The notes under the pieces were generated by a model that was given only the letters and a program-made list of their open reading frames with translations, was not told where the DNA came from and did no database searches. A stretch of DNA of 44,198 nt, taken from Seiridium cupressi (lineage: Eukaryota > Ascomycota > Sordariomycetes > Amphisphaeriales > Sporocadaceae). Of this stretch, positions 31,892-44,017 are shown piece by piece (positions within the stretch are counted from its first letter, which is position 1; every line of letters starts with the position of its first letter). A program made the translations under genes and the position numbers. The stretch covers positions 1-44,198 of the forward strand of contig JARVKI010000173.1 of the NCBI GenBank assembly GCA_036674765.1, given 5' to 3'.

Positions 31892-32413
31892 GAGGATCAC
31901 CAAAGTCGCCTCAAGAAATAATTGCGCAAGTTGAAAATGAGTGATGAGAACATCGGAGCACGAGAAGCAGGTTTGCCATGAGTAATATAGTGTATCTCGA
32001 TTCCAAATGTTCAGTCTCCTGTCTTTCATCAATGGCTTCGGTCGTACCAATGCTTTGGGCTGAACTTTAAATCTCATGTCTTACCTGAGGTTGTGGCGGC
32101 AGGTTCCGCTGGGAGGGTCAAGGTTTCTCCACGACATGTCAAGAAACACATGGCTTTGAGTCCTGTTTTGGTGACATTAGGGTTTCGTCTATTGAAGATA
32201 AGGTTTTTTTGCATTCGCAGAAGGCTCATTCAGTATTGGCGGCCTAGGCCCTGTCGCCCTCAATCTTTCCAGGCATTATGAAGTCGTTCACTCTCCAATC
32301 TGCTCCAGCACAACTTCAGCTTCGCAAGGAAGCAGTATGCTAACGAATGTCTCGAATTCCTTGTTGATTACTGAAATAGTCAAGCCTAGCTTTTCCTGGC
32401 CGTTGCAGATGTA
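31892..32413. other. Spacer between the Ser/Thr-rich gene and the rhodopsin-like gene
   Basis: Contains the upstream region (promoter or longer N-terminus) of the Ser/Thr-rich gene and the 3' end of the rhodopsin-like gene. The sequence TAACGATGTGG or similar sites were not evaluated. No other gene was seen. Confidence 0.45.
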
Positions 32414-33927
32414 TTATCTTGCCGATGAAACCATGTTAATTTGTGTTTTGACCGCAATAGCCCGCCCATTATTTGAGCTAAGCCTGCTGAAAGTATCTCC
32501 CTCGCTCCTCATATTCTTGAAGTGGTGTTTGTCTGTCAATTCGACCTCGTTGTCCTCGATCTGCAAGTGCGATTGTCCCTGCAGATAAATTGGGACCTGG
32601 CTATTGTCGAGGCATGGGGCGCCGTTACTACTTTCTCCCTTTCTAGCATTGTTGGTTTGCCTGTTACGAAGGCTTTGGAACAATGGTACCAGTGTCGGAA
32701 GGCATACTGAAATGAGGCTACGGGCGGCTCAAAACTAGACCATCCGAAACCGGGAGTGGAAATCCATGTGATATCGGCAGCGTTTTTTTGTTGCGAAAGG
32801 TAGTAGATACGGATAATGCTGGTCAGACATACTCTGATTGTTGTTTAGTTCTTGTGACAGAGGAAAAGCCGGGACACTTACAAGCCACCCAGCAATATAC
32901 TGCCTATAACAGACATCTTTTTCCGCTTATTCATATAAAGCTGCGCCGTCCGAGGGATAAGAACCACCAATATAATGACATTATTAACCATATTAATGAT
33001 ACCAAAAACCAGATAGAAGAGTAGCGCGTTCATAAAATAGCTGTCCGTATCTCCGGGGCCCATTGAGCCCAGAAGAAACTTATAGGGCGAAATGCCAGCG
33101 CCATTGTAATCCACATTATGACGAGTTGAGACAAGTAAAACTTGTGGCGGCCCAGAACAGTATAGTAAAAAGCCGGTCGTTTTCCAGCAAGCCTTTTCCT
33201 ATGTAGAACAAGCGCCGATACAGGAGTAAAATACTGACTATAGTCGAAGTAACAGCTTCTGCGTAGACCCAAGACTCTACGAATAAAACCTTATGAAAGA
33301 ATCTCATTAGCAGAAAACTAAAGTGATCGCGTTCCATTGTACATACTTGGAGAAACACCATGAGCCGCGGCACATTCATCGTCCATACGTGTTATCCCGA
33401 TCCATATCGGCCGGCTTTCCATAACGGACACACGCTAGGGGCGCTGTATGAAGTGCATCATTAAAGTTCTGGAGTGAACTAATCAATAACCGTTGTAGCT
33501 ACCAGGCCACCAGTGCATATCTTCACAAAGATTTATGCGTAAGAATTGGATTCTTCGATTTTTATTTCATGTGAAACTCGGAGACAATTGAACAACCAAG
33601 TGCCACCATAAAGCAGAAGAAGAAAGACTGCAAGCCCATGACTTACTAAGGCGAGAACGATCGTGTAATCGTCAATACCCAGATTTCTTCCTCGGTTCTC
33701 GTACGGACGTAGAAGCCCAAGACCACAGAAGCTGCTGCTACTGCAAGAATGATGCACGAAACGACATCGTATGCTATAGTAGTCGAGTCGTATAGCAAAA
33801 CCGTTGACGGCAGCGGCCCAAAAATGGCCTGGATGGTAGGGTCGATGTCCATCATGCTGGGTGGGTGGCAGACGCAGCGGCATGGCTCGCACGCAATTGG
33901 CTTCTCAAGAAGTTCTTTCACGGCCAA
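32414..33927 (-). pseudogene. Rhodopsin-like (SAT4-type) fungal integral membrane protein, frameshifted
   Basis: Family pieces appear in order on the minus strand. MMDIDPTIQAIFGPLPST and a first membrane segment with VVLGFYVRTR are near 33855-33700. NLGIDDYTIVLALV follows at about 33690-33650. STIVSILLLYRRLF lies near 33260-33220, and WITMALAFRPISFFW near 33115-33070. FGIINMVNNVIILVVLIPRT lies near 33010-32940. An intact 48-nt intron (32881-32834) joins SILLGGL to VCLTSIIRIYYL, then DITWISTPGFGWSS. Near 32720 the frame must shift to reach SVCLPTLVPLFQSLR and a polar tail ending at 32414. Frame changes are also needed near 33700 and around 33120, though undetected introns may explain the earlier ones. 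Members are seven-helix plasma-membrane proteins, related to CFEM-type putative receptors, with unknown ligands. Start is either 33855 or 33927. Confidence 0.6.
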
Positions 33928-35625
33928 CTGGATGCTCGTGGAGTTACAATATACATTGTTTCCACGTAGAAACAGATTGCCGTAAGCTCAGATGATCCTG
34001 GGCAGCTTTGAATTGGAACATGACACAGCGTGGCAAACCAGATGATGAATTTGTTCATCGGTCGCGAGTAAGATCAACGGCTATGTATCCCAAATGGTCC
34101 TGGTGTTAAATATTCAGCTGCACTATTGTGGATAATCTCGCGGCCCATATTATGGGGAAGATGGTGCTGCGGATGCTCAACTATTGCCCACTAAGCGAAT
34201 GCCTCGTGGAAGAACAAGGGAAATTGAGCTGATGGCATAAGCTCACATAAGAAAGCTATCCTCAAATGGAGAATCTACGGAATTTCACGGGCAGGTAAGG
34301 ATTTCATCTTACCGGCACTTGATGTACGAGGATCTGACTTGATATTTCTACAAAGGTTCGAAAGTGATTGCCAACGCCTCCAAGATATGGTAGACTTGTC
34401 CGTGTGGCATGGGACTTGTATAGTATACTAAATTTATATTTTCACAGTTTGTTGTTGACTACATATGATGACCCTACGAAGGCTCCCAGGTTCATCGCTC
34501 CGTACAAATCTCGCCTGGGATCAGTTGTTCCCAGATGCCCAGTAGGGCGACCCGACATGACTGCATGTAGACTACAATGATGCTAGCAGAGCTCTGCTGC
34601 AAATATCCGCTCGCACATCGTCGTAATCGTACCAGCCAGTCGGGACTGCGACCAAAGGCACCGATGCACCTCCCAATTAAAGGTAGTACTCTTATGTTAT
34701 AATACGCATGCCATCGTACGCGCCTTGCGCAGTAGTCAATTCAGCACATTAAAGAGTACCAGGCCACTTCTCGGCCTCCATCTAGCCATGGCTGAAGACC
34801 CCGGTATGCTGCGAACGAACGCCGGAAAGCTCCAAATAGCTCAACTAGATTTGAGTTGATTTCGGTCTAATCTTCATTGATTACCCAAGCCCTGAGATCA
34901 CCGATATTATACACTATTCAAGCAGTCGTCCATCCCTTTGTATCTCTCATTGATAGCATGGTCAAGTAATCATTCTTCATAAGCCCCACACAGCAGAAAA
35001 AGCTGTTAGTCATAGATGATGGAGAGCTTCTCTCCGCAGCACCAGAGTAGTTGGTCCGTGGGACGCCACCTATAGCTGTATACATCGTACGCAAAAGCGA
35101 ACAAGACACACAAACCTCGCCAGGACTGTGGGAATTGGACCCATTGCAGAATCCGACCCCTGAGTGCTACTGCTGGCTGGCCCGGGCACCAATCGGGTAG
35201 CCGTGTGAGATGATCCCTGTCATGCAACATTCCAGTACTACAATCGGGGTAATAAAAATAAAATAAAGTATGGCCAATGCCATATCATTCATATTTTGCA
35301 AGCCTTTTCATTCCCTGTCATTCACCTGCTACGTTCTCGCTGCTGGATCATTTATGATTCATTCTTCAACCATCAATGAGGACTTGCGAAGCTGCATTCG
35401 GCTCGCTACTGATTTGCGCTATGTCGAGACCGGCAAGCTTTTCGATACTCGATGAATGAAGACTTGGGTCCTAGGTGTTGGCTTATGAGTTCAGAGCAAC
35501 GCTGAAAAAAAAAGAAAAAAAGAAAAAAGAAAAAGAAATTAAGATTGAAAGATGCTTGTTGTATAGTACTTCGAAGCTACGTCCATCTACTCCCAGTAGT
35601 TCCTTGAAAGTGCTGGGTTTTTGGC
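33928..35625. other. Gene-poor stretch
   Basis: Only short frames on both strands and no recognised protein. A low-complexity A-rich run (about 35504-35537, AAAAAAGAAAAAAAG pattern) lies just downstream of the acyltransferase. Confidence 0.5.
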
Positions 35626-37212
35626 TCACTGATCTGCCAAGGTCTCTTTTACAGATGCCCAGATTTCCTTGGGCAAATATCCCGATAGCCAGTAATTACC
35701 CAGATTATCTTTTCCGATGATTGGAAACCCATTCGGTAAGGTCATCCCGGGCTGGTCATTTTGTATATACGATGGCTTTCCCCTTGTTTTAGAATCACCT
35801 AGCGCTTGTCCACTGCCAGGCACGATAGAAGCGCTGAAGTTTGTGTCGAACAATCTTGCCTGGGCCCAATTAGATATCGTGATCATATGCATACCGGCAT
35901 CTCCAAAGAGCGGCGGAATCCTCCCCCAAGATTGGCGCCACAGTGCTGCATAGGCCTCAATCTGGCTTCGCGAGCCTAGCTGCTCGATGGCCTGTCTGAT
36001 AGAGAGCGCCAAGTGTCCAAGAGGCTGCTCAGAAACCTCATGTAAAGATGAATGTACGTTGATGAAACTAACGGCATTCGATACATAAGGTCTTCCCTGA
36101 GGAAGTAGGTCGACTGCCAACTGCTTGCGCAATGAGTAAACGTTACTGATCAACACACTTCTCTGAGGACCCGTTTTTAGATGGGATGTGGCCATTCGTG
36201 TCCACCAGGCCGCTAGAACATCACCCTCAGTCAGAAAAGGCTTGATGCCGTTATTGCTGGCGGCCAACTCAACGAGAGTTGTTTCGTGTAACCTCGCAAG
36301 AAAAGCAGCCGGTACGCATACTATGCGGTTTTCTTGGGCACGGCAGAAGCTGATCAGGTTTCGAATCGCATACTTCGCAAGGCCAAACATGGACAATTGG
36401 ATGTTTGCAAGCTTATAAGGCTCTGTAGGTCCGGCTCCCAGTTTCTCTAGGGGATCCGGGTCATCGTTAATGCCTCCGAAAGGCCTCGCTACCTCGTCGA
36501 CTCGGCCTTGCAGCATCAAAGACCAGGCGTCAAGAAGCGCGCGCTGGCCCACTGGTAAACGACATGATTAGCTTATGCTTTCGTGCCAACATCTAAAGAT
36601 CAACGGAGACATAGGACTGTTGTGGAGTTACGCACTAGCATCCATGACTATATGTGGCCAATCCAAGCACACCATCGTCTTATCCTTGAATGATATGACA
36701 TTAAGGCCGAGCTGGGGTACATCGGAGTACAGGTAGTCATCGAGCTTATCAAGGCCATCTTCTCGACGGAAAAAAGCTTTGAAATCATCAGAGTCGGCCA
36801 CTACCGCAGGTCTCGAGCTCGGGCGCGGCAGGCGCGAAACGATAGGATGCTGTTCAGTCATGATCTCGTGGATGACATGACGATAAGACAGAGCGGGTCT
36901 CTCTCTTGTGAACTGGGCTGGTATATGGTACTCGAGTTCCCCCTTCTCCTGATTATGGTCAATATGGTTCTTGGATTGGAGAAGGGCTACACAACACACA
37001 TTCCGCCGCAAGCGTGCACTGAGCTTCCGCCATCCGTCGCGTTGGATCAGAGACTCAAGGCTGACTCGCAGCTTTTGAGGATCTAAAACATCATCAAAGA
37101 CCAATGTAGAACACAAGATAAAAGCTCGCCATAAAGGTGTATTATCAAAAAAGTATAGAGGAATAATCGTATCCGACGGCACTTTCGGTGGCTGTGCTCG
37201 ACTGCCGAACAT
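35626..37212 (-). CDS. HXXXD-type (BAHD/trichothecene-like) acyltransferase
   Basis: Three exons, 37212-37000, 36948-36636 and 36551-35626, give 483 residues. Intron 1 (36999-36949, GTGTGT to AATCAG) is 51 nt and stop-free, so it also reads through in frame. Removing it joins ARLRRN to EKGELEYHIP, as in family members. Intron 2 (36635-36552) joins HIVMDA to MGQRALLDAW through a split ATG. The catalytic HXXXD motif is HIVMD at about 170-174. Later family blocks include FLTEGDVLAAWWTRMATSHL, RPYVSNAVSFIN, WRQSWGRIPPLFGDAGMH and LPNGFPIIGKDNLGNYWLSG. Such enzymes transfer acyl groups from CoA to hydroxyls or amines of secondary metabolites, usually in the cytosol. The substrate is unknown. The canonical DFGWG is not seen; SNWAQARLFDTNFS stands in that region. 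The frame is intact. Confidence 0.85.
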
Positions 37213-38925
37213 GATGGTAGATCTTCGTAACTGTGATTGATGTTATTTATGATAAAATGATTACAGTAGAACGAGAGAGAATGATAAGGGAGGCTTTCGA
37301 GATGAGCAGTCAGCCCTTCTGGTCTATACGAAATCGACAGGAAAGCGTGATGCGACAACCGTATCCACCTTCAATTATTTAGGGCACTAGTCTAGTTTAG
37401 TTGCTGATTGTCGGAATCCAGGAGTACGGCTTGGCCACAACCGGGTTCTTCAAGAACCAACAGCTTATCCGTGGGTCTTGTTAAGGCGTAACCAATGGCC
37501 AGTCTTCCCAGAGGTGGGTTTATTCCAAGTAAAAATAATTTGACAGCGAAAAACAAATGCATTTGTACGGATTAGCATTACGCTCGAACCAGTCTGTAAA
37601 GATCCACCTATGATAGTTCTTGCAGCTTTCGTATAATTGGCCAATAATCAGCCCCGTAAGGCACACCACCCCGCTACCGTTAGTGCTTAGGATCGTGAGC
37701 TACATTGTGGTGAAAGGCAGTGCGAGGAAGGCCAGCAGAATGCGACTTGTCTCTCTATTTGGCTTGCGTCTAGTGCTAGCGGGTCGATACTAAATATCTA
37801 TATAAACGTCACCTTTCCATTTGTGTTGGGCTATATTCTGATTGCACTCTTATTCTCATTGATTGTGATTGAAGTATACTGTCAAGGTCAAGAACATCCG
37901 CCAGGGATGTGCATGATATGCTACAAAGGGTCCAGCGCATTCAAATTTGCCCTCCACGGTCAAGTAAATAGTTGCTGCAGTGTGATATTCAAGACATACG
38001 AAAACTTCACGACCGCGAAGTCGTGAAATAATTCTCGGGGGATGGTAGTGGAGGAGCGGCAGACAATTATTCCAGCATTGTCATTGCAGCGCAGCTCTGT
38101 TCACCTTATCATTGAGCTCTGGAAAGAAAACATGGCCTGCTCACTTTCGCCCAGCAATCAGTATACTTCATGGTGGATTTCCTTTAGTAAAGCTGAAAAG
38201 TTGGGCACGTCCCTGCCCCATACGATACCTCGCCATTGTGTCAACGTAAACTGGTCACGGTCACGTAACACAGGAAAGTGTGGCATGAGTCTTGGATGAG
38301 GACGGTTCGGGTGATGATCAGGCACAAACTGGCAGCATTATTGCTATGGGAGAGATAATCTCCTAATAAGCAGTCAGAGCATACGCATTTCTAGAGATTC
38401 AGTATTATCTTGATAGTACAAGATTACTACAGCTGCAATACAACAACACGGGGAGGCTCCAAATTAGTAGTACAAGAGGCACAGCTCTGTTTACACCTGC
38501 AGACATATATAATCCTATGTCGTTCACAAAGGCACAATGATCTCATGACAGCAAATGCAAGATACCTCGTTATGTTTCTTGTTTCGGATAATCTGATAGG
38601 ATACCCCATGGTGAAGACAGTGGCTATGGCAGAATATGTACCCTTGACTTTGTCCTGGCCCAATCAGTCCATCATAAATTATCCGGATGTTTGGAACATT
38701 TTATGAACTACCACAATACAGCTCAAAACGACCAAGACAGTGTGATATTGTCAGAGTCGATCCGGTATCGGATCGCAATCGTGTATATTAGGGTTGCCTC
38801 CCCCCTTATTCGATAGAAGGCAGAGGTCAGCGTGCCAATACTCAGCCCCTAGCACTCCCTGCGACAACCCTATCTGACAGATATCCAAGAAACTGATTCA
38901 TAATTCGATGATGATATCTCATTAG
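37213..38925. other. Intergenic between acyltransferase and alcohol dehydrogenase
   Basis: Includes the acyltransferase promoter. A frame at 37823-38026 (+) begins with a very hydrophobic segment but has no ATG. Nothing else was recognised. Confidence 0.45.
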
Positions 38926-40138
38926 TTATATCATACCGTAATTCTCATTGACAAGCACATATCTGTAGCGAGCTTTGCCGGCCTCCATGTCTACCACAGC
39001 GTTGTTGGCGTCTTTTAAGGGCCTGGTCTGCACCCATGGTTTGATCTTCTTCTCGACGGCCAATTTCAGCATCTGTCTGATCTCTCCAGGAGCACCGATA
39101 AGACTTCCTCCAATCTTGATGCCGTTGGTAACCAGAACAAACGCGTTAATGTTGGGTAAGCCTCCGCCGTCGGGTACACTGGAGGAAGTCAGCAATGAAA
39201 GCAAGAGTCTCGTAGGGCTCTACCTACCCGACCTGAAAAAAGGTGCCTCTGGTTTTTAACAACATAAGATAGTCCTGGAGTGGCATCTTATCGCTTGAGA
39301 CAGTACAGATGATGATGTCTAACGATCGTCGGTTTTTGATGACCCAGTCCTGATCGTCGTCGTCGGTTGCAATATATTTATCTGCACCAAGTTTGAGAGC
39401 GTCTTCTCTCTTATCAGCTTTCCTCGAAATGGCGACGATCCTATCGGCGTTTAGAGCTTTAGCGAATAGAACAGCGAAATGTCCGAGACCACCTAAACCG
39501 ATAACCCCAATCGATTTACCAGGTCCACAACCATTCTGATATAAAGGTGAAAACACCGTAATGCCAGCGCAGAGCATAGAAGCGGCGTCGATAGAGTCTA
39601 ATTCGTCGGGAATAACAAATACAAAATGACCGTTTGTCCGATTATAATTTGCGTAACCGCCGTAGGATTTCCCTTCATTGTTAGGGTAGATCGAACCATA
39701 TGTTTGAGTATTCTCGGTGGCGCAAAAAATCTCTTTGCCGTTACTGCACTCCGCACAGTCTGAGCTCAAGCAGGAACGAGCCTGAGCTCCAACTCCGACG
39801 CGATCGCCGACTCTGATATGTTTGACATTGTTGCCAACACGGATTGCTTTGCCGACAATCTCATGTCCAACGACGCAAGGGTAGGGCGTTTCACTCCACC
39901 CAGACTTCAGGACTAAAATAATGCGTTGGTTGATTTGCACCTCTCCTAAACAAACCTTGAGGGAAAAAGACATACCATGCAGATCACTGCCACAGATACC
40001 GCAGTGGGATATCTCGATATCTACGTCGTCTTCGGTCCATTTCTTAGGTTCGAAGTCGCCCCATTCCATTTTCCCCTCAGCGGCTTCGGGTGTCTTTCCG
40101 AGCCATCCTTGAAATCTCGGTGATACGCGGTCTGTCAT
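38926..40138 (-). CDS. Zinc-dependent, NADP-type alcohol dehydrogenase (Adh6/cinnamyl-alcohol type)
   Basis: Three exons, 40138-39976, 39912-39228 and 39178-38926, give 366 residues. Intron 1 (63 nt, GTATGT to TTTTAG) is stop-free and in frame; splicing makes SDLHVLKSGWSETPYPCVVG. Intron 2 (49 nt, GTAGGT to CTCCAG) joins FFQVG to VPDGGGLPNINA. Zinc ligands are visible: catalytic Cys46 (HCGICGSDLH) with His71-Glu72 (GHE), and the four-cysteine structural lobe in ARSCLSSDCAECSNGKEIFC. The dinucleotide-binding motif is GVIGLGGLGHFAVLFAKAL. The enzyme interconverts primary alcohols and aldehydes, normally in the cytosol with NADPH. The start is the ATG opening MTDRVSPRFQGWLG; the longer upstream frame is atypical. 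It is intact, and lies on the same strand as the acyltransferase 1.7 kb away, which is compatible with shared regulation but not proof. Confidence 0.88.
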
Positions 40139-43100
40139 TTGATCTGATATATTTATAAGGTGTGGTTTGAAGATGACAGCAGGATTGCAATCTTTCCAAG
40201 GTCGAATTCTGTTGCTAACGGATAGTCTTCCTAAAAACAATGGATGGGAAACCGTTGTCATATATAGATTGCGTACCAACCAGCGATTGCGCCTTACTCT
40301 TTTCCCATGTATCTAGTGCGAAGATCATTTTGCCGTATCCCTTGACTAATTCTCATGATATTAAGGTCTAAGCTTGTCGGACTTAAAATACATCCTTTAG
40401 GGCGATAAGGCGATTAGAGTTTGCAGATCCCAGCAATGTGTATTAGATAATCCACAAAGAAGCGGTTCGACAAGCTACATGCCCATGACGCCCGACGATA
40501 GAAGCCATGCACGATCCTGGCACTGGGGAGATAGCTTGTTTGAGAATCAGCAACGGCACTTCTCGTAGTGGAGATCAAGCCGAGGCGAACTTCTTGAGTC
40601 CACGGACGTTGGGCTTAATGCCGTCTGATTGGAGATCAATTTCCACTGTCATGCGTGAGAAACCATGTCATGTGGGGCCACCCAAGGGTGAGCGGGTTGC
40701 ATCCGGACAGCACGGGCGAGCTTTGAAATGGCAATGATCGGATATGATTGGAACAGGAAAAAAGTTTGCTGCCTTTTGCGAGCCATAATATGACACAGTG
40801 ATTATAGAACGCGAACGCAGGTGGCAGTGTACCCCGATTGGTCCACTTCCAGGAGTCGGATCGTGATCGATAAAGTTGAAATATCGCCATTATCATTTTC
40901 TTTTTGCTCCAATAGCTGGACGGAGTCCCCGGAACCTGTCGGCCGATGTTGGCAATTCACGTCCGAGGAAAGGATATTTCAGAAGCTCAAACGGACAGGG
41001 AAAAACATCGGACTAGCGCCACAGATAGCGCAACAAACTATAAACTATATGATATGTTCTTAGCGATCCTCAAGAACGGTAGGATGGCAAGACAGATTTC
41101 AAGAGCTGGAAACAAAAGCTCACGGACTGGTCTTCGAAGGCTCTCAGAAGTAAGGCAGACAGAATTCCGACTTGGTTCTTATGTGAGACACAGAATAGCT
41201 CTAGGCCAGCTGTGAATTACCCTGTCCTGGATGACGATCCACTTCTTCTCAGACTGTTGCAACTTATATCTCAACAGTATTATTACAGGATGCTTTGATG
41301 GCAAGCGGACGAGGGATAAGAAAGTGAATGTGGAATCATGACGTGTAAAACTGCGACATGTCGTGCTCCATAGTTTGTAAGGAGGGGTCGGCACATGCCG
41401 AGGTACGAGTCTTACTTTGCTACTACCCTGGGACCCGCCCGAATCTTCACAACAGCGTAACATAGCGTCTCGGTGAGGTGTACTGTAAATTCCGTGAGGC
41501 AGGGCTGCCGTCAACACTCCGTGGCCGGTACTCGGGTGCTCCTTGCACTCCGAGATACGATCGTTAAAAAAGGTGGGTCGACCTATATCTGTTGTCGTTC
41601 ACCAATAACTTGCTCGTACCGTTGCAGCTTCTGCCAAAAACTCGTCAGTAACCTGTTAGCAGATAGATCCGCACCTTCAAATACCTATCAAGTAGCTGGG
41701 CATAGACTCTTTCGAGAATTTTGAGCAAAATGTTGGAACCAAGTCCATGTCACTGCGACTGTTATTGCTCACACTTGGCCTAGTATAAAGACTCCCTTCT
41801 GTTTTAAATCCCAAAATCGAAGGTTACCTGTTTAACTAGATAATTACGTATTTCTTGTGGAGCGTGATAAACAATCTGTTGATCGGCCCGCTCCGCAGTA
41901 TTCCGGGTCCTGAGCTGTGGGCTATCTCGCCTATCTTCCGAGCTTGGTCACAACGGACGGCCCGTCAATGGTCATCGTAATATTCTCGTGATGCATAAGA
42001 AGTATTGTAACGTGGTCCGAGTGAGCCCCAATGCCGTCGCATTTGCCAGTGCACCAGCTTGGAGAGATTCTAATGGTCATGGCCAATCCGCGCACTTGAA
42101 GAACATCAAGGAGACCAGCTTCCTTGCAGGAGTCTCACACAGTCTGAGCAAACAGTGACGATCACAGTTAGATACGACGAATCATAGCCAATGGTCTCTC
42201 CCAAAAGTCTATGATCGAATAGGAGCCACTTATAAGCGGATATATCAATCTTTTGATCAACGGCCACACGAGTTCAGCAGTGAGGGTAAATCAGTGAGTT
42301 AATATAAATGGTATGATTTCACAGAATTTGGTGAATCATCCAGCTCCTTGAAATTCTCGAGCCTTCATTCATGGGTGACCATGATATTCAAGCAGAGAAA
42401 AGGAGATCATCCCCTAGGCCAGATCCGGAGGGGCTACCCATGTGTCAGTGCCTTGATCGATCTGTTGATCTGTGTACCCTCTACGAACACGATCCGTGAT
42501 CAAAAGAGTCTGGTCAAGAACAAGATGATAAGATGCGTGACTCTGAAGGACGTTCGACCAGACTTTATGGATGCTGGTTGCATCGGACGCGGAGGGCAAG
42601 CCAGTAAACTCTGTGAATATCATTCCGAATGCAGTGAAATGTATCGTATATGAGATTGACGCTTGAATTAGGTTAAGCCCCGCGAGTAGCTCCTCGATAA
42701 CGCAAACTTCTTCATCGCTGCTGGCTCGGAAACGACTGCAACAGCATAAGAGGCCCACGTCTATCAAATTTAAATTTCCGAGGCTTCAAACACGTGACTT
42801 ACACTGCTATACACGATCGTGCGGCATCGTCCCTATGCTTTGCGCGCTGTATACAACGATCCCGTGAAATTCAGTGAGCTAGAACAATTCACCCAAGAGC
42901 GTCGGCTGGGTAAAACCCAGTTCGATCGTGACAACAGAGATGCTTTCCAGCCTTTCTCGACAGCCGGACGAAACTGTATCGGGAAGAAGTGAGTCGGTTG
43001 GTAGAACGCCTATAGAACACCAGAAACAGATATTCTCGTAATCTTACGCATAGTTGATTCCGGCTAGACTTGCTTGGAACTATGATATCTCACTGACAGA

Positions 43101-43539
43101 TGAAAGGCATAGGGAATGAGTACATCGCCAGCAGATGTGAATTTCTTCTGGGACAAGCCACTATTGTTTATTTAGTTGCCTCCACGTGCGAACGTTGCGA
43201 CAGGCCGATGCCTTGTGGCACGAGGCAACAGCAACAATCCAGCCCCATGCATCCGCCGTACTACTCTCCCCTACTGTATGATAACTATGCCTCGGAACTA
43301 AATCTTATTGCCAAGTCTTGCAATATGGTCAAATAGTTCTTTTAAATGTCTGCGGACCTAGTTGTATACATCTATGGTCGGGCAGGCGTGTAGGTATATG
43401 AATCAATGAAACCTTAATTCGCCGCGGCCATAGCATCGCTAGCCGTCCTCGTTTCTAATAGGATTAGCTGAGATTAGACCGGACGGAAAGTCCGGTAGAT
43501 TCTACTTTAACCTTATATGGAACGAACCGGAGACCTAGC
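40139..43539. other. 3.4 kb gene-poor stretch
   Basis: Several short frames occur, the most protein-like being 42414-42767 (-, 117 residues, hydrophobic centre), without a recognised family. No tRNA, repeat array or element end was seen. The left few hundred bases should contain the alcohol dehydrogenase promoter. Confidence 0.45.
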
Positions 43540-44017
43540 AGGACAGTTTCTGGAAGCACTCTGCTACTCCTGAGCAGTTCTACCACTTGCTTCACGAAAA
43601 GATCCAGGCTCTACCGGCACCGTTCAAATCCACTATGGGGAGAAAACAACATGTGGTGGGATCAGAACCCTGCCTCTCCAGCTCTCAACGCTCATTGTAC
43701 CAGCACCACCCGTGGGGCGTGTGACTCTTTTAAGGGATGCAGCACATGCGATGGCTCCACGTAAGTAGCGACAAAGCCCGCTGTCGATGTCAGGAAGCCT
43801 GCTAACATCAACTCGAGTCCGAGGAGAAGGTGGCCGTCATGCGACCCAAGATGCATTCAACCTTGCAAGAGCCCTAGCTTGGATCAACAAGCATGATGAT
43901 GAAGGGATAAAGGCCATCGTTGGTTGCTACGAAACAGAAATGTTGGAGCGTGGTGGTAAAGCGGCTAGGCTCTGTCAAGCAGCTTTTGCCAAGGAAATGG
44001 ATCCGCAGGAATCCTAG
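43540..44017 (+). pseudogene. C-terminal fragment of an FAD-dependent monooxygenase
   Basis: From about 43550 one frame gives SATPEQFYHLLHEKIQALPA. After a frame change near 43635, another gives VGRVTLLRDAAHAMAP, the DAAH-type FAD/ribityl-binding motif (usually GDAAH; here RDAAH). A 57-nt intron (43761-43817, GTAAGT to CTCGAG, with a CTAAC branch point) joins this to LRGEGGRHATQDAFNLARAL and EMLERGGKAARLCQAAF, ending at 44015-44017. By family this is the end of the substrate/FAD-binding domain of a PHBH-type aromatic or polyketide monooxygenase. The N-terminal GxGxxG region was not found upstream. The frameshift and missing N-terminus suggest a pseudogene, though the nearby contig end makes sequence errors possible. 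Confidence 0.6.

Noticed and set aside
37823..38026. Small secreted protein with a hydrophobic leader and five cysteines (LGYILIALLFSLIVIEVYC)
   Set aside because: The frame has no ATG, starting only at GTG/TTG, and no upstream exon supplies one. Possible but unsupported.
42414..42767. 117-residue minus-strand frame with a hydrophobic centre
   Set aside because: No family recognised, no neighbouring exon, and chance frames of this size are common here. Left unannotated.
43560..43660. tRNA-like GTTCAAATCC box
   Set aside because: The B-box-like string stands alone. No A box, cloverleaf arms or acceptor pairing could be found around it.
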